A stretch of DNA of 64,000 nucleotides from Bradyrhizobium barranii subsp. apii (GTDB lineage: Bacteria; Pseudomonadota; Alphaproteobacteria; Rhizobiales; Xanthobacteraceae). Each line of letters opens with the position of its first letter. The first letter of the stretch is position 1. The stretch lies in assembly GCF_011516635.5 (NCBI RefSeq), contig NZ_CP096257.1:1-64000 (forward strand). Reading direction: 5' to 3'. The notes under the pieces were generated by a model. The model was not told the DNA's origin. It was given only the letters and a program-made list of their open reading frames with translations, and did not search any database. The position numbers and the translations under genes are program-made. Shown here piece after piece: positions 36,370-44,438 of the stretch.

Positions 36370-38616
36370 ATGCTCGAGAAGATTGCGGGAGATCGTGCCT
36401 CGCCGCCGGCTCCTCGTCTTGGTCCGCTCGAGCTGGCGGCGTACAAGGCGGACTGGAGGGAGTTCCACATCTATGCCCGTCACGTCGCGCAAGCCGCGTC
36501 GAAGTGCGATGCTGCAGCCGGCGCGAACGATGCGCCGGACGGTCCGGCGAAGGTCCCCGCTGCAAGCCTTCCGCAGGCCGGGACGGGACCGAGTTACGTT
36601 CGTCGGGGCTTCGCCGCCCTGCGTCGTCAGCTTCCCGACGACGGCGAGGGGGAGTTCGATCACGACGACGGCGCGGACCGCGACGTCGCGGCGTTGACGC
36701 CCGGTCGAATCGCGGCTCGTCTGCTGCTGGCGCGCCTGTTCGACCGAAATCCCTCGGTGATGCGCGAACTTCGCGCCGGCGCGCCCGTCGTCATCGTGGA
36801 TATCCCCGACCTTGCTTTGTTTGATCGGGTCTCTCACCAATGGATGGAGGTGCTCGGATTGCGCGATCTGCTCTTCGCCGACATCGGCGCGTTGTCCGAC
36901 CGCACGAAACGCGAGGACTATGGAGCCGTCGAGGCCGTCACGAAGGAGCCGCTGAAGAAGAGCAACAGGGGCTCTGCGGACGAGCGCGCGTTCGTCGCGG
37001 TCCAGTTGGCGCTGCCCGTCATCGCCATCACGCCGTCCGCCGAAACGCACCTGTCGGCGGTGTTGTTGGACGCGGCCACGCACCGGCTCATGCTGCCTGA
37101 CATCGACGGCTCGCTGATCGACAGCGTGATCAGAGCCGTCACAGGCAAGCCGTGCAGGGCGGCACTCCCCGAGCATGTCGTCGCCCAGGTGGGCGTGCGC
37201 GAACTGCTTCTCGCGGTCCGCTTCGACCGGACGCCGCAGCAGTGCGTCGAAAAGCTTCTTCACTTCGTAGCGTCGAAGACGGCGAAGCGGGGATCGCGCG
37301 ACCTCACGCTCGACGAACTGCATGGTCTAGACGAAGCCGTCGAATGGGCGAGAAGCACCAAGCGGGACCTGGATGCGTGGCGTCGCGGCGAGATCGGCTG
37401 GGACGAAATCGACGCCGGCGTCGTGCTCGACGGCCCTCCCGGCACCGGCAAGACCACATTCGCAAAAGTGGCGTCCGCCGCCATGGGCCTGCCGCTGATC
37501 ACGGCCACCTACGCAAAGTGGCAGGCGGCGGGGCACCTGGGCGATTTTTTGAGGGAAATGAAGAAGGATTTCGGCGACGCCCGCTCCAAGGAGCCTGCCG
37601 CCATCATGTTCATCGACGAATTGGATTCCTTCCCCGTCCGCGACGGATCGACCAACGACTACGTCGTCGCTTGCGTGAACGCGATCATCGAACAGCTCGA
37701 CGGCCTGCAGGGTGCAACGAACGGCGCGGCGTCGAGCGGCCGCCAGAAGGTGATTTTCATCGCCGCCACGAACGACGTACGGCGGTGCGACCCGGCCATC
37801 GTGCGAGCAGGCCGCCTCAACCGCATCATCCAGGTGGGTCTGCCGGCTCCTTCCGATATCGAGAAGATGATGCGCGTGAGACTGCGCGGCGACCTAGGGG
37901 ACGAGCCGCTGGAAGATTTGTCGCTGCTCGCGGTCGGCTCGACCGGCGCCGACATCGAGCGGATCGTCAAGGACGCGCGCCGTCAGGCGCGGCAGGAGCG
38001 GAGGCCGCTCTCGATCGAGGACATGCGGCGCGCGGTCCTCGGAAATTCCGAAGGGCTGTCGCCGGAGGTGTTGACCAGGGCGTCCTTCCACGAGGCCGGA
38101 CATATCGTCCTGGCAGTGCTTCATGGAGGGCCCGCCGACATCCACGCCGTCGTGGCAGGATCGCGCCGATCCGTCGGTTTCGTGGTGTCGAAGCACAGGC
38201 ATGCCGCCGGCACGCTGGAAGATTACCGCCGCGAGATGCAGGGTCTCCTCGCCGGCCGGGCCGCGGAAGAAATCGAACTCGGGGCAGCCGGAGACGGCTC
38301 GGGCGGCTCGGAAGGGTCATCCGATCTGGCGCAGGCCACCCGTATCGCCGCGGCGCTGGTCGGCTCGTTCGGACATTCCGGTCCGCACCCGCTGCTCTTT
38401 CTCGCCGATCGGTCCCGCACGCGCGACATCATGAGCCACGCGTACCTCCGCTCTGCCGCACACCAGGAACTTGCCGCCGCATTCGATGAAGCGAAGAGGG
38501 TGCTTATCGAGCATCGCGCCGCGCTTCAGTCTGTCGCGGCCCATCTGCGCGAGCGGGGGCGTATCGATGGCCATGAGGTCGAACGGATCCTCGCCGAGAC
38601 GACGAAGACGCCCTGA
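36370..38616 (+). CDS. FtsH-like AAA+ ATPase with zinc-protease domain
   Basis: A 748-residue protein. Residues 1-330 are a unique N-terminal region with no membrane helices, unlike true FtsH. The AAA+ domain has Walker A GPPGTGKTT (355-363), Walker B AAIMFIDELDS, sensor IFIAATNDVRRCDPAIVRAG and arginine-finger-type residues. The M41 peptidase domain has HEAGH (574-578) as the HExxH zinc site and SSDLAQATRIA as the third-ligand region. It is therefore probably a soluble ATP-driven protease. It follows DUF6634 directly. Similar N-terminally divergent FtsH-like proteins are found on mobile elements, some in defence contexts; a defence role here is only a hypothesis. Confidence 0.87.
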   Translation: MLEKIAGDRASPPAPRLGPLELAAYKADWREFHIYARHVAQAASKCDAAAGANDAPDGPAKVPAASLPQAGTGPSYVRRGFAALRRQLPDDGEGEFDHDDGADRDVAALTPGRIAARLLLARLFDRNPSVMRELRAGAPVVIVDIPDLALFDRVSHQWMEVLGLRDLLFADIGALSDRTKREDYGAVEAVTKEPLKKSNRGSADERAFVAVQLALPVIAITPSAETHLSAVLLDAATHRLMLPDIDGSLIDSVIRAVTGKPCRAALPEHVVAQVGVRELLLAVRFDRTPQQCVEKLLHFVASKTAKRGSRDLTLDELHGLDEAVEWARSTKRDLDAWRRGEIGWDEIDAGVVLDGPPGTGKTTFAKVASAAMGLPLITATYAKWQAAGHLGDFLREMKKDFGDARSKEPAAIMFIDELDSFPVRDGSTNDYVVACVNAIIEQLDGLQGATNGAASSGRQKVIFIAATNDVRRCDPAIVRAGRLNRIIQVGLPAPSDIEKMMRVRLRGDLGDEPLEDLSLLAVGSTGADIERIVKDARRQARQERRPLSIEDMRRAVLGNSEGLSPEVLTRASFHEAGHIVLAVLHGGPADIHAVVAGSRRSVGFVVSKHRHAAGTLEDYRREMQGLLAGRAAEEIELGAAGDGSGGSEGSSDLAQATRIAAALVGSFGHSGPHPLLFLADRSRTRDIMSHAYLRSAAHQELAAAFDEAKRVLIEHRAALQSVAAHLRERGRIDGHEVERILAETTKTP

Positions 38617-38754
38617 TCCGACGGGCGCGTATCCAGCGAGCGTCAGCGGCGGAATGCCCGGGGTACGCAACGAGGGATTGCATTGACCTTCGAAGCAAGG
38701 CGAGAATGCCGGGACGAGCCACAGAAGGGCGGCGGTGAAGGACGGGAGACAAGA

Positions 38755-39918
38755 GTGCGTCTATGCGAAATCGCGATCGTCGGCCTCGGCCTGATGGGAA
38801 GCTCGGCGCTCCACTCGCTGGTGCGTCGCGGGGCCGACGTTCTCGGGTTCGATCCCATCACCGTGGGCGAGGCTCGCGGGTCTTCGCATGGTTCCTGCCG
38901 CGTGTACCGGCGCTTCAATTTCGAGAGCGCGGCCTACACCGACCTCAGTGATGCGGCATTCAAGAGATGGCGGATGCTGGAGTCCGCCAGCGGGCGGACC
39001 ATCCTCATGCCGAGCCGCGTGCTCGAAGCGGGACCCCCCGGATCGAAGATGGTCGCCGATTCCCGCGCCGCCGCCCGGCTCAAGGGCGACATCGCCGGTG
39101 CTGCCACCGGAACGGAAGCCAACGCGGCATTTCCGGCCTTCCGGTTGCCTGAGGAATGGGACGTGGTCGTGCAGGAAAGCGGCGGCATCCTGTTGGCGGA
39201 AGCGGCGATCCGTGCGTTCCGGGAAGGAGCCGAGCAGCGCATCGTCGCCGCCACGGCGCGGATGCGGCCGACGGCGGCCGGCATCCGCATCACGACGCCG
39301 CACGAGGAGGTCTTGGCCGAGAAGGTCATCGTCGCCGCCGGACCTTGGATAGCCGGGCTGGTCCCGCGGCTTGCCCGACATTTGAAGATCACCCGTCAGC
39401 CGGTCGGTTGGTTCGCGCCGGCGAGACCGGAATGGGTGCGCTACGGCGAGTTTCCGATATTCATTGTCGAAGGCGCGCGCGGTCTGGTCTACGGCTTTCC
39501 GGATTTCGAGGGACGAGGCGTGAAGGCGGCGCAGCACGACCATGGTCCGGTGGTCGACGCCGACGCCTGGGAGCCGCCCGCGACAGACGACGAACTGGAT
39601 GTGGTCGGAACGACGCTCGCCGATCTGTTGCCCGGTGCCGCGGGTCCGATCGTGGATCGCGACATCTGTCTCTACACCAATACTCTCGCAGCGGACCTTC
39701 GCAAGGACGACGGCAACGAGTTCATCATCGACCGGCTTCCCCACGATCCCCGCATCATCGTCGCTTCGCCGTGCTCCGGTCACGGCGCGAAGTTCGCCAG
39801 CGCAATCGGCGCGATGGTCGCGGACATGGCGCTCGATCCGAAGGTGCTGGCACCGGAAGCATTCCGCCTCGACAGATATTCGCATCCCTTAGCCGGTCGG
39901 ACGGGCGGTCTCCTATGA
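38755..39918 (+). CDS. FAD-dependent amine oxidase (sarcosine/N-methyltryptophan oxidase family)
   Basis: A 387-residue DAO-family flavoenzyme. The dinucleotide motif is IAIVGLGLMGSSALHSLVRR. SSHGSCRVYRRFNFESAAYT is the conserved substrate/FAD loop, and ASPCSGHGAKFASAIGAMVA holds the Cys region where monomeric sarcosine oxidases attach FAD covalently. The expected reaction is oxidation of a secondary amine or N-methyl amino acid with release of H2O2. The GTG at 38755 is preferred over ATG 38683 because it starts right before the FAD motif and follows a GGGAG ribosome-binding site. The stop overlaps the next gene (ATGA). Confidence 0.85.
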   Translation: MRLCEIAIVGLGLMGSSALHSLVRRGADVLGFDPITVGEARGSSHGSCRVYRRFNFESAAYTDLSDAAFKRWRMLESASGRTILMPSRVLEAGPPGSKMVADSRAAARLKGDIAGAATGTEANAAFPAFRLPEEWDVVVQESGGILLAEAAIRAFREGAEQRIVAATARMRPTAAGIRITTPHEEVLAEKVIVAAGPWIAGLVPRLARHLKITRQPVGWFAPARPEWVRYGEFPIFIVEGARGLVYGFPDFEGRGVKAAQHDHGPVVDADAWEPPATDDELDVVGTTLADLLPGAAGPIVDRDICLYTNTLAADLRKDDGNEFIIDRLPHDPRIIVASPCSGHGAKFASAIGAMVADMALDPKVLAPEAFRLDRYSHPLAGRTGGLL

Positions 39919-41327
39919 CGAACGCCGCTTCCGGGAGGACAGAAGCCATCGCGCATCTGAAGAGGTTTGGGCTGCGCTTTGCGGTCGTCTTCCCGATTCT
40001 GATGGGCGCGGAAGCGCTTCGGTGGGCCTACGTCTGGGGCCAACGAGGCGAGCCTGTTCTACATCCTTGGACAGTCTCGATCGCTGCTTTCGTCTGCGCC
40101 GTTCTTGTCTATGGCTTCGAGCTGCTCGTCGCCAGGTTTCCCGATGTCGGATGGCTGGCACGGCTGCACACTCCGCGGTGGACCGCGCTGGAGCCCTTTT
40201 TCAAGGGATCCAGGATTCCGCTGACGATCATCTTTCTGTCCTATGTGCTCTTCTACGTGACCGAGGGGCTCGCCAAGAACTCGATCTGGGCGGTCTGGGT
40301 CAACCAGCACGTCTTCAATTTCGATCTTTTCTGCAGGCATTTCTCGGCCATCGACACCATCCGCATCGAACTCGCGGGATACGCGCTCTACCTGGCGCTT
40401 CACGGCGTCTACAATTTCTACTGTCCTCCGATCCTGGCGCACTCCATCCGCAAGAGCGGCGGCCTCGCCCGCGAAGACGCGGCTCTCGTCTTGGTGCGTT
40501 CGGTCGAGAAGCACGGCCACGCCATTCCCCCTTCCAGTCTGGCGGATACGATTTCGGCATTCGCCGCCGAGAACCGAGGGTCGTTCGACGACGACACGAA
40601 GGCGCTATTGGACGGTCGGCTGAGACAACTCGGGGCGGCGGCAGGCCTTCAGCCGACAGCCGAAACGGATGCCGGCGAACATGCCGTTGCGGAGGCCGAA
40701 TCCGAGCGGCCCGCCACCGCCGCGGCCGTCGCCGCGGACGCTGCGGACGTCGCCCGGCTATTTCCGTCGAAGCTCGCTGTCGAAACTTATTACCTCGGCG
40801 TCGATCTTTTCGATATCCTCTATCCGGCCATCCGCGGCGTGCTCTGCGCCGGACTGGTCGCCGCTATTCTGGCCACCAGCTTGCCGGTGGCCGCAAAGTT
40901 GTTGTGGGTCGCATTCCCGCGGCTGGGAGAAGCATGCATGACCGACCTGAACAAGGTGCCTACGGACTTTAGCGATTCGGAATGGGTCGAATTCGAAGGA
41001 AGGGTCGAGACGACCGGCATAAGTGATACGGCACTCGTTCCCGCAGACGATGCGAACGAGCGTTGGACGCTCGAAAATAAAGACGTCACGGTGATCAAGG
41101 ACGAGAAAGGTTCGCGAATTTTCCTGCGGATCGGCGGCGTCGTGAAAGACATCAAGACGATGGGCGCTTTCAGCGGTCCGCCGTATTCGCCCGTTCCCGC
41201 TGCGCGAATGAGCAAGCAGTGCGGCCCGGCAGGAAGCCGATGCTCCAATCACGTCGAAATCTGCTGCGACAGCAACGTCATCAAGGGAAAATGCTACACT
41301 CGATGGCCGTGTCCGCAGCAGCCATAG
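39915..41327 (+). CDS. Multi-pass membrane protein with Cys-rich C-terminal tail
   Basis: A 470-residue protein. Membrane segments are visible at about residues 17-35 (FGLRFAVVFPILMGAEALRW), 45-65, 95-115 (IPLTIIFLSYVLFYVTEG), 145-165 and 310-335 (AIRGVLCAGLVAAILATSLP), followed by a soluble region. The last 40 residues hold a dense cysteine pattern, CGPAGSRC...CC...KCYTRWPC, likely disulfide-bonded and so outside the cytoplasm. No family is recognised. The ATG overlaps the oxidase stop, and the next two genes run in the same direction, so it belongs to the oxidase-DyP cluster. Confidence 0.7.
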   Translation: MTNAASGRTEAIAHLKRFGLRFAVVFPILMGAEALRWAYVWGQRGEPVLHPWTVSIAAFVCAVLVYGFELLVARFPDVGWLARLHTPRWTALEPFFKGSRIPLTIIFLSYVLFYVTEGLAKNSIWAVWVNQHVFNFDLFCRHFSAIDTIRIELAGYALYLALHGVYNFYCPPILAHSIRKSGGLAREDAALVLVRSVEKHGHAIPPSSLADTISAFAAENRGSFDDDTKALLDGRLRQLGAAAGLQPTAETDAGEHAVAEAESERPATAAAVAADAADVARLFPSKLAVETYYLGVDLFDILYPAIRGVLCAGLVAAILATSLPVAAKLLWVAFPRLGEACMTDLNKVPTDFSDSEWVEFEGRVETTGISDTALVPADDANERWTLENKDVTVIKDEKGSRIFLRIGGVVKDIKTMGAFSGPPYSPVPAARMSKQCGPAGSRCSNHVEICCDSNVIKGKCYTRWPCPQQP

Positions 41328-41534
41328 CGCTGCGAGGCAGCCGCCGTTCGCACTGCGGTCGCCGTCCAGCGGTGGGCTCTTCGACGAGACCGGTGGCTCC
41401 TGACAATTCCGACTTCGCCGGCGGCGAGGCGTCGGCTCGCACCGGTCGATATCTCACCCGCTGTCAAAAGGTGATGCAAATTTCTACGAAAGGGGCATGA
41501 TGCTGCTTTTGCAACCTTTTGGGGAGAACCGGAA

Positions 41535-42938
41535 ATGGCCGATTGGATGTTCGATGCGCCCGCCGGACTGAAGGATTTCCGGGATCCTAAGGACTGGCAT
41601 CGTGCGATGGAGAAGGAGGCGCGCGACATCATTGCGATACTGGCCGCGTCCAGTCTCGGCGTGGACGAGGCAACCAGCGATCAGATCGAGGCGGAACGCG
41701 ACAAGCTCGCGTACGTCGATCCGACGCGCACCGCGCCACCGGAGACCGCCGAGACCGTGCCGATCCAGCCTTGGAACGGATTTCCAAGGGCGGTATCCCG
41801 AAAGGCTCCCTGGAAAGAGTACCCTCCCGTGGACGGCGATCCGGACGGAAACTACAGGGCAGTCGAGCATCTCGGAGAAGACGATCACCGTGCCGGGGTC
41901 TTCGTGGACCGGCACGATAGGGTGCTGCACCTTCCCGTCCGCGACCGTCAGGACGAATATCTCGAGTGGGCCGTACGGCGGGACGACCAGAGAAGAATCA
42001 CGAAGATTACGTTCGTGGCGGAGGGATACGACTACTTCTCCGAACTGTTCGAACACGACGAAGGCCGCGTTCTGGAGCTCTACAAGGATTTCACGGGGCA
42101 GCGAGATCTGAAGGTCGACGACCTTCGCGCCAAGGACGGCATATACCGTCGCCTCAAGGACGGTTCGACGATTACCGTTGCGGAGCCGGGCGGCTTCAAT
42201 CCCCGCAACAGGTACAACATCAATCCGGGGATCGTGCACCTATCTCATCGCGCCAACTCGCTCGGCGCGGAAGTCAATCTCGCCGGCGTATCCGGAATCA
42301 TACGCAAGAAGGGCGACGGCACGCGGCTGGACGGGACCGACGCCGAAAAGCTCCTGTGCTGCAATCGCGGAGGAAATCCAAACCGCAATAGCGATCCGCT
42401 GATCTCGCAGCAGGCCTATGCGCAGGTCCTCCAGAGCTTTCGCTACACGCTGGCGAACCCCGTCGGCCTGTACGTCGCGGGCATCGAAGAGAAAGGTCTG
42501 CTGCTACCGGACAATAAGACGAAGGTTCCCAGAGAGTGGTGGAACGTCGTGCGCGGCGCAGATCTTTGGGATCCTGACGCCAGTCGCGTACTGCGGCTCG
42601 AACTCGAAGTGCCGGAGAGGGAAAATTTGACGATCGAGGATCTGCTGATCGGTGGAAACAAGATTCTGTTTCCGGGGCAGGTCGCCGAACTGCTTTCGGT
42701 CCATCTCTTCGTCACCCGATGGAAGAGGGGCGATGCTTCGGTCGGCCCCGAGGTGAAGTGCGACGCGACATGCTGCCGAAAGGGTGCGCTCCTGGAATCG
42801 AGCGACGGAAGCTGCAGCGACGGCTTCCAGCCCGCGTTCCCGGATCTGCTTCCGCCAAAGGCCGCCGTCGCGGTGGCGGCCGCGAAGCCGGCCGCCAAGA
42901 CTGTGGCGGCGGTCCTGCCGCGGTCGGCCTTTAGATGA
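41535..42938 (+). CDS. Protein of unknown function in oxidase/peroxidase cluster
   Basis: A 467-residue soluble protein. The central part (QDEYLEWAVRRDDQRRITKI then TFVAEGYDYFSELFEHDEGR, and GGFNPRNRYNINPGIVHLSH then RANSLGAEVNLAGVSGI) has the look of a conserved family I have seen only as uncharacterised proteins. A second block includes CCNRGGNPNRNSDPLISQQA and ANPVGLYVAG. The C-terminus contains KCDATCCRKG and SCSDGFQ, then an Ala-rich tail. Starts: ATG 41535 follows GGGGAG at 41520-41525. Its stop overlaps the DyP start by four bases. Confidence 0.7.
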   Translation: MADWMFDAPAGLKDFRDPKDWHRAMEKEARDIIAILAASSLGVDEATSDQIEAERDKLAYVDPTRTAPPETAETVPIQPWNGFPRAVSRKAPWKEYPPVDGDPDGNYRAVEHLGEDDHRAGVFVDRHDRVLHLPVRDRQDEYLEWAVRRDDQRRITKITFVAEGYDYFSELFEHDEGRVLELYKDFTGQRDLKVDDLRAKDGIYRRLKDGSTITVAEPGGFNPRNRYNINPGIVHLSHRANSLGAEVNLAGVSGIIRKKGDGTRLDGTDAEKLLCCNRGGNPNRNSDPLISQQAYAQVLQSFRYTLANPVGLYVAGIEEKGLLLPDNKTKVPREWWNVVRGADLWDPDASRVLRLELEVPERENLTIEDLLIGGNKILFPGQVAELLSVHLFVTRWKRGDASVGPEVKCDATCCRKGALLESSDGSCSDGFQPAFPDLLPPKAAVAVAAAKPAAKTVAAVLPRSAFR

Positions 42939-44329
42939 CCGATCGCGTTCTGGACCTCGACGACATCCAGGGGAACGTCCTCGGCGGTTTCAACACCGAC
43001 ATCCAGGAGTTGGTGCCGCTCGCGGTGGCGGATGCGGCCGATTTCCAGCGCGCCTCGGCATGGGTGGCGAGCCTGTCGCCTGCGGTCACCACCGTTGCCC
43101 AGGTACGCACGCAGCGCGAAGCCATGAAATCGGCGCCCGCGACCGTAAGTCCATGGCTTTGCGTCGGGATCGGTCAACGTCTGCTCAGCAAGACCCAATC
43201 CGACGTGCTCATTCGCGACGAAGCCTTCAACGGCGGCATGGTGAAACGCGCTCCCTCCGTGCTCGGCGACAAGTCCGACCCTGCGGGTTGGCGTGTGGGC
43301 GGTACTGGAGCGCCTGTGGACGTTCTCTTGATCGTCGCTTCCAACGACGAGGGAGCGACAGCCTCACGGGCGCAGGAACTAGTGACGAGCGCCGTCGCGG
43401 CCGGACTGTCCGCCGGGCATCGCGATACGTTGCGCAGGCTGGACGACCGCGAACATTTCGGCTTTCGCGACGGCATCTCTCAGCCGCAGGTCGCGGGCTT
43501 CGACGACGTCGGCGAGCTGCAGCCCGGCAACTTCGTGTTCGGCTATCCGAAGGTCGCGGGCTCCGAGCCGTTTTGGCCCGTGGTCGATCCGCGCGGGTTG
43601 ACCGACAACGGATCGCTTCTCGTGTTCCGCCGGCTCGCGCAAGAGGTCGGGGCGTTTCGCGCCTTCTGCGCGTCGGAAGCGATGCGCCTCGCCGCGCAAT
43701 GGCCGGGACTTACGGCCGAACATCTGGGGGCCCTGATCGTCGGACGTTGGCCGTCGGGCACGCCGGTCGCGGCCGGTCAGACGAGCGACCCCGGCCAATT
43801 TCCGCCCGGCAACGACTTCGACTTCAAGAACGATTCCAACGGAGCTTCCTGTCCTCTCGGCGCCCACATAAGAAAGATCAACCCTAGGAACGGTCCTAAG
43901 GACGTGCTCGAGGTACCGCGGATGCTCCGTCGAGGCGTACCCTTCGGGCCGCTTTACGACGCGGCGCCGGAGGCCGACAGAGGTCTCGCGTTCCTCGCCT
44001 TCCAGTCCTCCGTGAAATCCCAATTCGAATTTCTCACGCAGCACTGGATGAACAGTGATCTCAATCCCGGTCGCGGCAACGACCTCCTGGTAGGTCGCTC
44101 CGACGGGGCGGCGCGCACGATGAAGATACAAGGGCCCGCCGGCCCGATCCAAATCTCGGCTCCCCTCGCGGATTGGATAAAGCCGACCGGCGGGGCATAT
44201 CTGTTCGCCCCGAGCAAATCCGGATTGACGAAGTTCGCAACGCCGCCGGCCGCGTTCGGTCTTTGGAAGGCGCAGCAACTATGGGCCATCACGCTCGATT
44301 CCGTGAAGCAGTCCCTGTTCGATCGCTAA
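42935..44329 (+). CDS. DyP-type haem peroxidase
   Basis: A 464-residue peroxidase. The distal motif is HFGFRDGISQPQ (GxxDG with the catalytic Asp), and CPLGAHIRKINPRN carries the proximal His and conserved Arg. The N-terminus begins LDLDDIQGNVLGGFNTDIQE, typical of the longer DyP class. No signal or Tat peptide is seen, so the enzyme is probably cytosolic. It would use the H2O2 that the flavin oxidase at the head of this cluster would make. ATG 42935 overlaps the upstream stop. Confidence 0.9.
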   Translation: MTDRVLDLDDIQGNVLGGFNTDIQELVPLAVADAADFQRASAWVASLSPAVTTVAQVRTQREAMKSAPATVSPWLCVGIGQRLLSKTQSDVLIRDEAFNGGMVKRAPSVLGDKSDPAGWRVGGTGAPVDVLLIVASNDEGATASRAQELVTSAVAAGLSAGHRDTLRRLDDREHFGFRDGISQPQVAGFDDVGELQPGNFVFGYPKVAGSEPFWPVVDPRGLTDNGSLLVFRRLAQEVGAFRAFCASEAMRLAAQWPGLTAEHLGALIVGRWPSGTPVAAGQTSDPGQFPPGNDFDFKNDSNGASCPLGAHIRKINPRNGPKDVLEVPRMLRRGVPFGPLYDAAPEADRGLAFLAFQSSVKSQFEFLTQHWMNSDLNPGRGNDLLVGRSDGAARTMKIQGPAGPIQISAPLADWIKPTGGAYLFAPSKSGLTKFATPPAAFGLWKAQQLWAITLDSVKQSLFDR

Positions 44330-44438
44330 CGCCCTCGAGACGCCAAGTGCGCCTCCTCCGGTCGAGGTCTTCGATGTCCAAGCGGATCTCGTCCGCCTGA
44401 TCGTCCCACGCCTTGCCGGAACATGGCGCGACGAGTCG

